Virus record (IMG/VR): IMGVR_UViG_3300043540_000945
Location: 1-37,100 of that record
Direction: 5' to 3' (one strand)
DNA from: a virus
Length of the DNA: 37,100 nt
In this document: positions 11,609 to 20,017 of the stretch, one piece after another
Numbering within the stretch: position 1 is the first letter of the stretch
How the letters are laid out: the number at the start of each line of letters is the position of its first letter
Notes under the pieces: model-generated
Told to the model about the DNA's origin: nothing
The model's database searches: none
Seen by the model: only the letters and a program-made list of their open reading frames with translations
Translations under genes and position numbers: made by a program

Positions 11609-12122
11609 CCAAATACCGAAGTCTTATGTAGACCACCAGAAGCTGGCACATCTGAAGACTCACCCTTTGTGGGACGAGATGACAGATAAGCAGAAGGCGT
11701 TCGTGGTGGCCTACATAGAGAACGACGGGAATAAGACCGAGGCGGCAAAGGTCGCCTTCAATCCGGGTTCGGAGAAGGCGGCTCAGACTCTCGGTTCCAG
11801 AATGCTCCGGAAGTACGGCATCCGTATGCTGCTTGCCGAGTATTACGGTCATGATGTGCAGACCGCTCATGTTAGCCGTGGCGAACTGCTCAGCCTCATC
11901 TCGAAGCGTCTCCGTAAGGCGGCAACAGATGGTTTGATGCGTGAGTTCAACCAGCTTGCTGGCTTGTATGCGGAAGTAAAGGGCTGGAAGGCACCGTCTA
12001 CAGGTGGACGAAAGAATGTGAAGCCACCAGAGGAGCCTGACGTTCTCACAGGTGACGAGCAGGAAGACGTGATGAAGCTTGTATACAAGCTTGAGCAGCA
12101 AAAGCGAGGAAACGATGAGTAA
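11592..12122 (+). CDS. terS: Terminase small subunit
   Basis: 176 residues from ATG 11592, overlapping the zinc-ribbon gene. Residues 28-80 (WDEMTDKQKAFVVAYIENDG, then NKTEAAKVAFNPGSEKAAQT) match the Terminase_2 type helix-turn-helix domain that binds the packaging site; a helical oligomerisation region and a charged tail follow. A class 1 promoter motif lies inside the first codons (11599-11631), so a second, shorter message may also be made. It is followed by a small gene and then the large subunit, the usual order. Confidence 0.85.
   Translation: MDCNDNQIPKSYVDHQKLAHLKTHPLWDEMTDKQKAFVVAYIENDGNKTEAAKVAFNPGSEKAAQTLGSRMLRKYGIRMLLAEYYGHDVQTAHVSRGELLSLISKRLRKAATDGLMREFNQLAGLYAEVKGWKAPSTGGRKNVKPPEEPDVLTGDEQEDVMKLVYKLEQQKRGNDE
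11599..11631 (+). promoter_or_regulatory. Class 1 promoter motif at the start of the packaging genes
   Basis: GCAA, 9 nt, AATACC, 6 nt, TTATGTAG in exact register. It marks the switch from the early operon to the structural block and lies within the first 14 codons of terS. Confidence 0.6.
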
Positions 12123-12324
12123 GAAAACGAAGGTACAGACGGTTGATTTGGGGAAGAAGGGCAGTTTCAAGGTTCGTAAGGGTGCCCTTCACAAGGCTCT
12201 TGGTGTTCCCGAGGATGAAGCCATCGGTCAGGAACGTATCCGCAAGGCAATGAACTCGAAGAACCCAGAAATCCGCAAGATGGCGGAGTCCGCAGCGGGT
12301 CTTACCAGCATGAAGAAGAGCTAA
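12115..12324 (+). CDS. Hypothetical small basic protein between terminase subunits
   Basis: 69 residues from ATG 12115, with GAGGAAAC upstream and an 8-nt overlap with the terS stop: MSKKTKVQTVDLGKKGSFKV and onward, lysine-rich, ending AAGLTSMKKS. The content resembles small basic phage proteins sometimes packaged with DNA, but no family is certain. Confidence 0.65.
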   Translation: MSKKTKVQTVDLGKKGSFKVRKGALHKALGVPEDEAIGQERIRKAMNSKNPEIRKMAESAAGLTSMKKS

Positions 12325-12328
12325 GTTA

Positions 12329-12361
12329 GCGTCAGGTGTTGACTATCCGCCTCCTTAGTAG
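12329..12361 (+). promoter_or_regulatory. Class 1 promoter motif directly before terL
   Basis: GCGT, 9 nt, ACTATC, 6 nt, CTTAGTAG, then ATG at 12362. No Shine-Dalgarno sequence lies between motif and start. Confidence 0.6.
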
Positions 12362-13972
12362 ATGGATACCAACGCACAAGAGCTACTAGCTAAGGCTCAG
12401 AAGACTGTCGAAGAGCGTGAACGCTGCCTGAAGGACAAGCTGTACCTCGCAAAGTCTCTCGGCTACGACTTCGTTGAAGACGTACACCAAGAGCTTTTCG
12501 ACCAGTACCTCCAGATGGACGCAAGCAAGCCGCTTGCTCTGCTGTCCCCCAACAAGAACATGCTCATTCTGTGGCCTCGTGGACACTTCAAGTCCACCAG
12601 CATCACGGTTGAGATTGTTCAGTTAATCCTGAACTACCCCGACATCCGCATTGTCATCATGCGTTCGACCAAGGAAGCCACCGAAGAGTGGCTTACTGAG
12701 ATTCTGTCCCACTTCACAGGTGAGGCAGAAGGTTCACGCTTGCGTGAATTGTTCCCCGAGTTCTGCGGAACACGCAAGCAACTGAAGGCGACCGCCTCCA
12801 AGTTCGTTGTTCCCAACCGTAAGCGTAAGCAGCTTCGTGAATCGACCGTCACTGTCGCCTCTCAGAAGTCGAACACCACGGGTAAGCACTTCGATGTCGG
12901 CTGCTTTGACGACTTGGTGACCGCACAGAACTACCAGAACCCCAAGTTGCTTGAGAAGGTCACCAACGCCTTCTATCACCTGATTCCGCTTATCGCTGGT
13001 GAGAACGGCTACATGTACGTGACGGGTACCCGCTACGCATTCGGTGACCTGTACGAGACCATCATCCGTAAAAACACCAACAATACTTGGAAAATTAGCG
13101 TTAAGACGTGTTGGACTGACGACGGTAAGGGTGTCCGCTTCCCACAGCGGGTCATCACCACCAGTTCTGGAGATGTAAAGGTCATCGGCTTCACCCGTGA
13201 GGCTCTCCTGCAAATCATGCAGGACGAACCCGGCATGTTCTCCAGCCAGTATTTGAACCGTCCGGTGTCGGAAGCCTCTTCCACCTTCAGCGATGCACAC
13301 CTAACCGGGTCTTTAATCGACCCGGTACACGCTCCGCCACTGTCGGCACCTGTTTTGTTCATCGACTTAGCCTCGACCACAGCCAACAAGTCGGACGACA
13401 GCGTGATTCTCGTCGGAAAACTGGACACCAAGGCAACGATTTACTGCGTTGACGGTCGTGGAGACCGCTGGGAGCCGATGCAGCTTGCCTACAACATCCT
13501 TGAGATGGTCGTGAAGCACCGTCCGATGAAGGTGATGTTCGAAAACACCGCTCCTTGCCAGTATTTCGTGGCTACTCTTCGCATGGTGGCTCAGGAGAAG
13601 GGCATTCACGTCCCTATCGACTTCATCAAGGTCGATAACCGACCGGACGCCAAGATTATTCGCGTCAAAGGTGTCCTGAACTACCTCAGCCGGGGTCGTT
13701 TGAAGTTCTTCAAGGGCATCTCGTGTTGGGACAAGATGAAGAAGCAGTTCATCAACTTCACCGGAGACAAGCACAACCACGACGACTACCCGGATACGGT
13801 CGCTTTGATGTGCAACTTCTTCTCCGGCACTACGCCACCTCCCCCACCCCCGGTCTCGAACAACCAGATGGTTGCCCTGCTCTCCCGAGACGTGAACACA
13901 GAGCGGATGTTCTTGCAAGAAGAACAGGTAAACGTGAGTGACGGGGACATGGGTTCCGACTTTGCGTGCTGA
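12362..13972 (+). CDS. terL: Terminase large subunit (ATPase-nuclease)
   Basis: 536 residues, the DNA-packaging motor. The N-terminal ATPase carries a Walker A-like LWPRGHFKST (70-79), a coupling segment RSTKEATEEW, and a Walker B-like HFDVGCFDDL (about 175-185). The C-terminal RNase H-like nuclease starts at VLFIDLAST (about 331-340), with later acidic positions in VDNRPDAK and DDYPDTVALM (about 470-480). Length is normal for the family. The start is ATG 12362 immediately after the promoter motif, so the message appears leaderless. Confidence 0.93.
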   Translation: MDTNAQELLAKAQKTVEERERCLKDKLYLAKSLGYDFVEDVHQELFDQYLQMDASKPLALLSPNKNMLILWPRGHFKSTSITVEIVQLILNYPDIRIVIMRSTKEATEEWLTEILSHFTGEAEGSRLRELFPEFCGTRKQLKATASKFVVPNRKRKQLRESTVTVASQKSNTTGKHFDVGCFDDLVTAQNYQNPKLLEKVTNAFYHLIPLIAGENGYMYVTGTRYAFGDLYETIIRKNTNNTWKISVKTCWTDDGKGVRFPQRVITTSSGDVKVIGFTREALLQIMQDEPGMFSSQYLNRPVSEASSTFSDAHLTGSLIDPVHAPPLSAPVLFIDLASTTANKSDDSVILVGKLDTKATIYCVDGRGDRWEPMQLAYNILEMVVKHRPMKVMFENTAPCQYFVATLRMVAQEKGIHVPIDFIKVDNRPDAKIIRVKGVLNYLSRGRLKFFKGISCWDKMKKQFINFTGDKHNHDDYPDTVALMCNFFSGTTPPPPPPVSNNQMVALLSRDVNTERMFLQEEQVNVSDGDMGSDFAC

Positions 13973-13976
13973 GGTA

Positions 13977-14009
13977 GCGCAAGAAACCAAATACCAAGGT
14001 CTTAGGTAG
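13977..14009 (+). promoter_or_regulatory. Class 1 promoter motif before the portal gene
   Basis: GCGC, AAGAAACCA, AATACC, 6 nt, TTAGGTAG. The best match to the consensus; AGGAG of the ribosome-binding site follows at once. Confidence 0.7.
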
Positions 14010-14023
14010 GAGCTAGAGAACCT

Positions 14024-15991
14024 ATGCCGGGATTTGAGTACCTACCACAGGCCGTTGATTTGGGTAAAGCCCTCAGCCCCATCACGCCTGATGAAGTAAG
14101 AACTGAGGAAGACCAGCTTTGGAGCGACGAAGTAGCCCTTGGCATCGTCGTAGCCGACGTTGACGCTGGTATCGCTTACGAGCAGTCGAAGAATTTTGTA
14201 ACAAACATGGAAGTGGCGGACGACCTTGTACGCCAGTACGTCCGTGTCCGGATGTGGCCTAACTCCGACAAGCCCCGCTCCGCTCTTGGAGTGCCTGTCG
14301 TCGTAGAAGCCATCGAGAAAATCATGCCAGCTATCCACCTGAGTATCTGGGGTACTGGCAAAGACCCCTTCTTGGTCTCGCCTGTCGGTCGCACCAACGC
14401 CAACACCGCCCGTGCATGGCAGCACCTGCTCCGCTGGGCCGTGAAAGCCTCCGGACTGAAGGAAGGCTCCCGTCTCACCATGAAGTCTGCTCTTACCTAC
14501 GGCTTCACCGTTGGTACATGGGGCTGGGAGTTCGAAGAGAGCAAGCCGGAACGCTACAAGATGAGCGACGACGGCAAAACCGTCGTTCAGGATGACTCGG
14601 TTGAGACCGAGTACATTCCGAAGCCCTCGTTCGAATGTGTCAACCTCCGTAACTTCGTCTTCGACCCGGCGTGCTCGACTCAGGACATCCGTAAGGGCCG
14701 CTTCATCGCCAAGCGTCTGACCATCACCGCTCAGGAACTCTCTGAGATGCGTGAGGACGACACCTACAAGAACATCCCGAGCGACGAAGAACTGGCTACC
14801 ATCCTCGCCCTCAAGCAGGAGAACACGATTGACTCGATGCAGGGTCTCAAGGGCAACGAAGTCCGTGAATTCCAAGCCCAGAAGGACACGGTTGAAGTTT
14901 CCAAAGACCCGATGGCTCAGAGCCTCGAAATCATCGAGTATTGGACGAAAGACCGCATCATCACCGTACTCCAGAAGAAGATTGTCATCCGCAACGAGAA
15001 GAACGAGTTCGGGAAGCTCCCGGTCGTCTCTTGTGCGTTCATCGACATCCTGAACTCGGCGTTCGGCTTCGGCGTTGCCAAGCTGCTTGCTGGTGAACAG
15101 CGTCTCCAGCAAGGTGTTCTCAACACGTGGATTGACGGACTCGCTCTCAGCCTCCAGCCACCCTTGCAGAACATCAAGGGCATGAGCACGGGCAACCAGA
15201 ACATCACCATCGCTCCGGGCAAGCTCATCAACACGGAGAACGAACTCAAGCCGCTGCCTATCCCGTCCGTGACGGGCGAAGCGATGACTGCCATCGAAGC
15301 CTCTGAAGAGCGTGCCAACCGTCGTGTTGGTGCTAACGGTGGTTCGAACGTCCCAACTCAGGCTCTCCGTACTGGCACTGGCGTTCAGGCGTTCAATGGC
15401 GACGTTATCCAGCGTCTCCAATACTTCTGCGAAATCTTCCTTGAGCTTGTGCTGGTACCGACGCTCGAAGCTTTCCTTGCCCTCTGCAAGAAGAAGCTGA
15501 CACCTGAGCAGATTAACCAGATTCTGAGCGAAGAAGACGGCAAGGCGTATCAGGGCAACATCCTCGACATCTACAACGCAGACATCAAGGTTGAAATCCT
15601 TGCTGGCGTCAAGCTCACCACCCGTCAGGCTGCTGCCCAGCTTGCTCCGCTCGTCCTCCAGATGGTGCAGAGCGATGCCGTGCATCAGGCTCTGCTCGTC
15701 CGTGGCGAGACCTTTGACCTTGGGGAGTTCTTGAAGGAATACCTCGAACTCATGGGCTGGCCAGTAGACGCCCTCGTTGTTCCGGCTACCCAAGAAGACC
15801 TACAGCGTGCTCAGCAACTGAACCCGGCTGCTATCAAGGCTCAGTCCGACCAGCAGCTTGAAGCTCAGAAGCACCAGAACGCTCTCGACCTCGTAGACGC
15901 CAAGGGTTCTATCAACGCTGAGACTCGAATCGCCACGAAGCTCGTAGAGGCTCACCTCGACAACGCACGTGAGGACTTCAATGGACAGTAA
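14024..15991 (+). CDS. Portal protein
   Basis: 655 residues, within the range of podovirus portals. It follows terL and precedes the scaffold and coat. The central region has the typical portal pattern of a wing and stem (FGKLPVVSCAFIDILNSAFG, then VAKLLAGEQRLQQGVLNTWI) and a later helical crown (AAIEASEERANRRVG-like and long glutamine-rich helices to the C-terminus, QQLEAQKHQNALDLV). Forms the dodecameric DNA entry ring at one capsid vertex. The start has AGGAG 11 nt upstream. Confidence 0.88.
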   Translation: MPGFEYLPQAVDLGKALSPITPDEVRTEEDQLWSDEVALGIVVADVDAGIAYEQSKNFVTNMEVADDLVRQYVRVRMWPNSDKPRSALGVPVVVEAIEKIMPAIHLSIWGTGKDPFLVSPVGRTNANTARAWQHLLRWAVKASGLKEGSRLTMKSALTYGFTVGTWGWEFEESKPERYKMSDDGKTVVQDDSVETEYIPKPSFECVNLRNFVFDPACSTQDIRKGRFIAKRLTITAQELSEMREDDTYKNIPSDEELATILALKQENTIDSMQGLKGNEVREFQAQKDTVEVSKDPMAQSLEIIEYWTKDRIITVLQKKIVIRNEKNEFGKLPVVSCAFIDILNSAFGFGVAKLLAGEQRLQQGVLNTWIDGLALSLQPPLQNIKGMSTGNQNITIAPGKLINTENELKPLPIPSVTGEAMTAIEASEERANRRVGANGGSNVPTQALRTGTGVQAFNGDVIQRLQYFCEIFLELVLVPTLEAFLALCKKKLTPEQINQILSEEDGKAYQGNILDIYNADIKVEILAGVKLTTRQAAAQLAPLVLQMVQSDAVHQALLVRGETFDLGEFLKEYLELMGWPVDALVVPATQEDLQRAQQLNPAAIKAQSDQQLEAQKHQNALDLVDAKGSINAETRIATKLVEAHLDNAREDFNGQ

Positions 15992-16256
15992 CCGAATCAT
16001 GCAGGTGAAGCTGCGTATCGCCAGTCTGGTCAACAACCCGGACTGGCCTTACGCCAAGAAGCTTGCTGAGGAAACCATCAAGGCAATGGAACGTGAAGCC
16101 ATTGACGAGGAAGACGACGCCAAGGCTTCGGGTCTCCGCCGTGATGCGAGAGGTGCCCGTAAGTTCTGGAACACCTTCCTGAACCAACTAACCATAGCGG
16201 CTCAGATAACGAATGAGCCGACCAACGACGACTTTTTAGAAGTTTGTGACATGTAA
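15981..16256 (+). CDS. Hypothetical protein after portal
   Basis: 91 residues from ATG 15981, overlapping the portal end: MDSNRIMQVKLRIASLVNNP and onward. Entirely helical and charged (AKKLAEETIKAMEREAIDEE). Conserved position between portal and scaffold suggests a head-assembly helper, but no family is recognised. Confidence 0.65.
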   Translation: MDSNRIMQVKLRIASLVNNPDWPYAKKLAEETIKAMEREAIDEEDDAKASGLRRDARGARKFWNTFLNQLTIAAQITNEPTNDDFLEVCDM

Positions 16257-16258
16257 AT

Positions 16259-16276
16259 CGACCTAGTAACAGGTCG
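16259..16276 (+). other. Hairpin before the scaffold gene
   Basis: CGACCT-agtaac-AGGTCG, in the 38-nt gap after the 91-residue gene, followed by AGGAGAAGAG as ribosome-binding site. No U-tract, so an RNA stabilising or processing element is more likely than a terminator. Confidence 0.45.
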
Positions 16277-16294
16277 GTAACAACAGGAGAAGAG

Positions 16295-17254
16295 ATGTCA
16301 GACCAATTGCAGCAAGAAGTAGACCTGTACTCCCTCAGCCTTGATGACCTCAAGAAGCTTGCCCATGAGGAAGCTAACAAGCAGGTAGGACAGGCACAGG
16401 AACCCGAGAAGAAAGAGCAACCCCGTGATGAGCAGGGACGCTTCTCCAAAGCTGATGAAGAGCACCCTGAGGTAGAGGAACAGGTAGAGGAAGAACCTGA
16501 AGTTGAAGAGGTGAAACCTCGCAAGCTGTACCGCCGTGTGGTTGACATCGGCGAAGGCGTTGACCCGGAAGTTTTTGAGGCTGAGAGCCTTGAAGAGCTT
16601 GTGGACAAAATTGCCGAAGCGAAGAAGCACGCCACCAAGAAGATTCGCGAACAGGAAGCATCGCTCCGCAAGTTCAAGGAAGCTGAAGCTCCGAAGCCAC
16701 GCACGTTCACCGAAGACGAGGAGTACGTCTTTTCACAGGAACTGTTGGCGAAGCCGACTCAGGCGTTCGCAAAGATGTTCAAGGAAATGGTCGGGATGGA
16801 AATCACGGAGTTCAAGTCCGTGGCGGAGAAGACCCGAGCTTTGGAAAACGCTCAGATGGTAAATCAGGTTCTGACCAATTTCATCGCTACGCATCCCGAA
16901 TATGAGGATACAAAGCGGAACTCCGACCTCATGCAGTTAGCAATGTCCGGTCGAGAGTTCTCCGCCGAGAACCTTGAAAAGGCTTATCAGTCTCTCGTAG
17001 CCAAAGGATTGTTGGACACGAAGGACGGGAAAGCAAGCTCTGTGCAGGAAGAACCTGAGCAGCCTAAGACGGGGATTACGTCGGAAGGTAGCGTCAAGAC
17101 TCCACCGCAGGGAACGAAGAAGGCAAGTGGCCTCAGCACTAAGAACCGCCCAGCGGTTCCGGTAAAGAGCACGACACCTTCTGAGGACGAACTCTACAAC
17201 ATGCCTCTCGACAAGCTCCAAGAGCTTGCCAACAAGCAGTTGTCAGGTCGTTAA
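16295..17254 (+). CDS. Scaffold-like capsid assembly protein
   Basis: 319 residues, acidic in its first half (EEHPEVEEQVEEEPEVEEVK) and helical later, with no globular core, directly before the coat gene: the usual profile of a podovirus scaffold that lines the procapsid and is expelled. It starts with LYSLSLDDLKKLAHEEANKQ (about 11-30) and ends with LYNMPLDKLQELANKQ, two versions of one motif. The C-terminal copy also occurs in the early protein at 7132. Such terminal helices often bind coat protein in scaffolds, which is inference here. Confidence 0.78.
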   Translation: MSDQLQQEVDLYSLSLDDLKKLAHEEANKQVGQAQEPEKKEQPRDEQGRFSKADEEHPEVEEQVEEEPEVEEVKPRKLYRRVVDIGEGVDPEVFEAESLEELVDKIAEAKKHATKKIREQEASLRKFKEAEAPKPRTFTEDEEYVFSQELLAKPTQAFAKMFKEMVGMEITEFKSVAEKTRALENAQMVNQVLTNFIATHPEYEDTKRNSDLMQLAMSGREFSAENLEKAYQSLVAKGLLDTKDGKASSVQEEPEQPKTGITSEGSVKTPPQGTKKASGLSTKNRPAVPVKSTTPSEDELYNMPLDKLQELANKQLSGR

Positions 17255-17279
17255 CTTCAAACTTTTCAAAAGGTGACCT

Positions 17280-18266
17280 ATGGCACTACCTACTGCTGCC
17301 TCCGTTGTATCGTCTGGTCTCGGTGCGTATCCGACTGTTTACTACGACCGCGTTAGCCTCGACGTTTTGAAGAGCAACCTCTTCATGTACCCCGCTTGCG
17401 ACCAGAAGACCATGCCGGACATGTCCGGTGTCGCAATGCAGATTTTTGACTACACCGCTCCCGGTGCGAACACCACGGCTGTGACCGAAGGTACGCCCGG
17501 TGCTGGTCAGTCTCTGACCCAGAACACCCGCACGCTCAACCTGTCGAACTACGCTGACTTCATCAGCTTCTCGAACAAGGTTGTTCTGACTGCTATCAGC
17601 GACACCGTTGCTGAAGGTGCGGCTCTTCTCGCCTATCGTGGTGCTCTGTCTGTCGATACGGTCATCTCGACCGCAGTTGACACGGAAGCCAACGGCGACT
17701 CCGCAACCCGCATTGAAATCAACCACGGCAGCTACATGACTGCTGCTATCGCCCGTCAGGCTGCTTGGCAGCTTCGCTCACTGAATGTGAAGCCGAAGTC
17801 GAATGGCCTGTTCTTCGGCATCATCCACAGCCTCGCTGCATACGACCTCGTTAACGACTCGTCTGCTGGCGGCTACCTCGACCTACAGAAGTACAGCGAT
17901 ACTCTGGCTCCTGAGAACCCGGCGTTTGCTGGTATCAAGGGTCAGCGCATCGGTAACGTCGGTGGCGTTGAGTTCTACGAATCCAACGCGGTTCCGACCG
18001 AAACGAACTGGCAGTCGAGCAGCAAGAACGCTTACCACACCTACGTGTTCGGTCATCAGGCGTTCATCGCTTCGAGCCTCGGCAAGACCAACCTCAACCA
18101 GAAGAACTTCTCGGTTCAGGTTCGCCGTTACGACCAAGGCAATAGCATCGACGTGGCTGGCTTGATTGCGGCTGCGGCCTTCTACAACTTCTTCTTCGGC
18201 GTTGTGAAGACCACGGGCAGCACCAACAAGTTCCGTCGTATCCGCTCCGAGTCGAGCATCGGCTAA
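17280..18266 (+). CDS. Major capsid protein (N4 gp56-like)
   Basis: 328 residues, HK97-fold coat protein. The N-terminal SLDVLKSNLFMYPACDQKTM and MPDMSGVAMQIFDYTAPGAN, then TAVTEGTPGAGQSLTQNTRT, NLSNYADFISFSNKV match the N4gp56 family pattern (YxxxxL, MPxxxG, LTEG-x-P, YGDY). The mid part DTVISTAVDTEANG and the C-terminal beta segment complete the fold. Ribosome-binding site AAGGTGA; a strong terminator follows the stop, consistent with high expression. Confidence 0.88.
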   Translation: MALPTAASVVSSGLGAYPTVYYDRVSLDVLKSNLFMYPACDQKTMPDMSGVAMQIFDYTAPGANTTAVTEGTPGAGQSLTQNTRTLNLSNYADFISFSNKVVLTAISDTVAEGAALLAYRGALSVDTVISTAVDTEANGDSATRIEINHGSYMTAAIARQAAWQLRSLNVKPKSNGLFFGIIHSLAAYDLVNDSSAGGYLDLQKYSDTLAPENPAFAGIKGQRIGNVGGVEFYESNAVPTETNWQSSSKNAYHTYVFGHQAFIASSLGKTNLNQKNFSVQVRRYDQGNSIDVAGLIAAAAFYNFFFGVVKTTGSTNKFRRIRSESSIG

Positions 18267-18291
18267 TACGCCTGTAAAGGCACTAACCATC

Positions 18292-18322
18292 GAGGCACGG
18301 GGTCTCTACCTCGTGCCTCTTT
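18292..18322 (+). terminator. Terminator after the coat gene
   Basis: GAGGCACGGGGT-ctct-ACCTCGTGCCTC, a 12-bp stem with one G-T pair, then TTTG. The short U-tract may allow partial read-through to the next small gene. Confidence 0.75.
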
Positions 18323-18338
18323 GACTAGGGGAAAAATT

Positions 18339-18545
18339 ATGAGCGTACCCTTGTTCATTCACATTATGTCCACTGGCGACATCTGGGTGTCGAACAACAT
18401 CAGCGATACACCATCGGGAACTGTTTTGGCGACGATGCGCGTGTTGGATGACACCAAGTTGCAGAAGATTGGAACCGTTTCCGGTAACTCCGGAAGCTAT
18501 GCTTGCTCCGGCCACACGGGCAAGTGGGGTTCTGAGTACAAATAA
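18339..18545 (+). CDS. Hypothetical 68-residue virion-region protein
   Basis: From ATG 18339, with AGGGGA upstream: MSVPLFIHIMSTGDIWVSNN and onward; beta-rich, with an SGNSGSYACSGHTGKWG end. A TTG start at 18321 would lie in the terminator and is rejected. Bracketed by two terminators, so it is probably expressed by read-through. A head decoration role is possible by position only. Confidence 0.6.
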   Translation: MSVPLFIHIMSTGDIWVSNNISDTPSGTVLATMRVLDDTKLQKIGTVSGNSGSYACSGHTGKWGSEYK

Positions 18546-18575
18546 CCTGTTCATCCGTCAGTCTAGGGACGGAAC

Positions 18576-18616
18576 CGAAGGACACGAGGCGAACCTGCTT
18601 CGTGTCCTTTCGTTTT
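18576..18616 (+). terminator. Terminator before the next class 1 promoter
   Basis: GGACACGA and TCGTGTCC arms within a longer, nearly complementary 12-bp stem, then TTTCGTTTT. It ends the coat transcript just before a new promoter motif. Confidence 0.8.
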
Positions 18617-18618
18617 AA

Positions 18619-18651
18619 GCGTAAGGAATCGAATACCAGACTCTCAGGTAG
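18619..18651 (+). promoter_or_regulatory. Class 1 promoter motif
   Basis: GCGT, AAGGAATCG, AATACC, 6 nt, TCAGGTAG in exact register. It begins 3 nt after a terminator, a clean end-start junction between transcription units. Confidence 0.7.
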
Positions 18652-18659
18652 AGGAACAC

Positions 18660-18971
18660 ATGGACGACATCGTTGTGCCGAGCTTCTATGTGGTGAACCG
18701 AACGCTGCCCAAAGAGCAAGCGTTCATGGTCATCCATGCTCTGAGCATCACGCCCGTCCAATGCGCCATTATCAGCGACCCTCTGGATTGCAACCTTGCC
18801 ATTGAACTGTCCCCGAGCGTTGTACGAGCCGCGACGGACAAAGATGCTCTGGCCTTGGCTGCACTACTGGCTGAAGACAGTAAGCGTCCGGTGTTGGTGG
18901 TTGGTGAGGCGGACTTCCTCGATGCCGTCTACAAGGACGGCAAACGAGAGGCTATTGCGAAGACATGTTGA
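18660..18971 (+). CDS. Hypothetical protein
   Basis: 103 residues, MDDIVVPSFYVVNRTLPKEQ and onward, with an alternating hydrophobic and helical pattern (DKDALALAALLAEDSKRPVL) suggesting a small alpha/beta fold. Ribosome-binding site GAGGAA. Its last bases overlap the next start. No family recognised. Confidence 0.68.
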   Translation: MDDIVVPSFYVVNRTLPKEQAFMVIHALSITPVQCAIISDPLDCNLAIELSPSVVRAATDKDALALAALLAEDSKRPVLVVGEADFLDAVYKDGKREAIAKTC

Positions 18972-19519
18972 TTCAACCTGACAAGTCCGAACTCGGAGAC
19001 CTGAAGCTAGACCCCAAAGAATCGGTTTATCGGGAGCGTGAGGAGCTTTTGAAGCTCGCCTCCAGTCGCAAAATTGACGGACAGGAGGAGCTTGAGGACG
19101 CTGAGCGTTCGGCTGGCCCGAGAATGGCGTGGCAAGAAGTCATCCGCCGTCTTCGTAAGTGCAACCCAAACTTGTTGTTCCTTGACGCTCAGGGTGGTGG
19201 CCACATCGCTATCTATCGTCCCAAGACAGGACAGGAGCGGGAGAACATCGAGTTGCTGGACGACACCCGCCCAGCTTGGTGGAACGACCACATGTACGTG
19301 ACCGGGTTTCCCAAGCACGAGATGCCGGAGTTCCCTCACGTAATTCTCGATACCTCCAACCTGCCAGTACGTGAGTACAGAGGTTGGCGTTCCGTGTTGA
19401 TGGCTCTGATTAAGTCGGGGGCTATCAGCTACACCTCAGCCATTCAGCAGTTTGGAGAGCCAACAGACAGTCGTTCCGGTCGTTGGCATGAACAGTTACG
19501 GCCTTATAAGCCGAAATAA
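18965..19519 (+). CDS. Hypothetical protein of the head-tail region
   Basis: 184 residues. A charged helical N-terminus (KESVYREREELLKLASSRKI) is followed by WQEVIRRLRKCNPNLLFLDA, an IAIYRP strand, an aromatic PAWWNDHMYVTGFPKHEMPE loop and REYRGWRSVLMALIKSGAIS, ending with a basic tail. I recall the GWRxVL-x-x-LI-x-x-GAISY motif from other environmental phages, but not its function. The start overlaps the previous gene by 7 nt. Confidence 0.68.
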   Translation: MLIQPDKSELGDLKLDPKESVYREREELLKLASSRKIDGQEELEDAERSAGPRMAWQEVIRRLRKCNPNLLFLDAQGGGHIAIYRPKTGQERENIELLDDTRPAWWNDHMYVTGFPKHEMPEFPHVILDTSNLPVREYRGWRSVLMALIKSGAISYTSAIQQFGEPTDSRSGRWHEQLRPYKPK

Positions 19520-19528
19520 AGGAGCATT

Positions 19529-19945
19529 ATGAGTGACATTAAGAATCAAACGTTAACCCTGACCCCGGAAGCCCTTCAGGCGATGATTTCGTCTGCGGTA
19601 GCCACGGCTATCCAAGAGGCGAAGAAGCCAGCCCCTCCGAGCGAGCAGGAGCTTGCGGCTGTTCGTCAGGCGAACGAGCTTCGTGCTGAGACGGCCAACA
19701 ACGTCGTGAAGGAGATGGAACGCAAGCGGTTTATCCAGATGACCTGCTCCCACAAGCACGCCACTGGCGAGTCCCACTGTGTCCACGTCAAGGAAGAGGT
19801 TGGTGCCGGGTACATCCTGTGCCAGAAGTGTCAGGCGAAGATTCGCACGTTCGTTGAGCCGGAAAAGCAGACGGACAAGAACTCCTTCTACGACACCGAG
19901 AAGTTCAACCTCCTGTTCCAAGAAATCAGCCGTACCGACATGTAA
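19529..19945 (+). CDS. Hypothetical protein with zinc-binding-like centre
   Basis: 138 residues. The N-terminal half is helical with a proline linker; residues 72-112 hold C-S-H-K-H, a later H-C-V-H and C-Q-K-C, enough ligands for a zinc site. Ribosome-binding site AAGGAG. Position suggests a connector or packaging accessory, not provable here. Confidence 0.65.
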   Translation: MSDIKNQTLTLTPEALQAMISSAVATAIQEAKKPAPPSEQELAAVRQANELRAETANNVVKEMERKRFIQMTCSHKHATGESHCVHVKEEVGAGYILCQKCQAKIRTFVEPEKQTDKNSFYDTEKFNLLFQEISRTDM

Positions 19946-19950
19946 TTGGT

Positions 19951-19965
19951 GGGTGCCTAGCACCC
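19951..19965 (+). other. Hairpin after the zinc-like gene
   Basis: GGGTGC-cta-GCACCC with flanking TTGG/CCAA partial pairing and no T-run. It lies between a stop codon and a class 1 promoter motif; possible weak or factor-dependent terminator. Confidence 0.45.
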
Positions 19966-19971
19966 AAAGTA

Positions 19972-20004
19972 GCGCAAAAAACCCAATACCGAATGCCTCT
20001 GTAG
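19972..20004 (+). promoter_or_regulatory. Class 1 promoter motif overlapping a long palindrome
   Basis: GCGC, AAAAAACCC, AATACC, 6 nt, CTCTGTAG. The downstream half lies in a perfect palindrome, CCGAATGCCTC-tgta-GAGGCATTCGG (19989-20014), which also covers the only ribosome-binding-like sequence (GAGG) before ATG 20018. Confidence 0.65.
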
Positions 20005-20017
20005 AGGCATTCGGAAC

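Noticed and set aside
13977-14009. T7-type RNA polymerase promoter
   Set aside because: The AATAC and TAGG boxes look similar, but spacing differs by one, a conserved GCGY box lies further upstream, and no such polymerase is encoded here.
14042-15793. Long minus-strand frame opposite the portal gene
   Set aside because: It is the antisense shadow of a GC-biased gene; it has no ribosome-binding site or promoter and its composition is not protein-like. The same applies to long antisense frames opposite 9826-11052, 29749-30591 and others.
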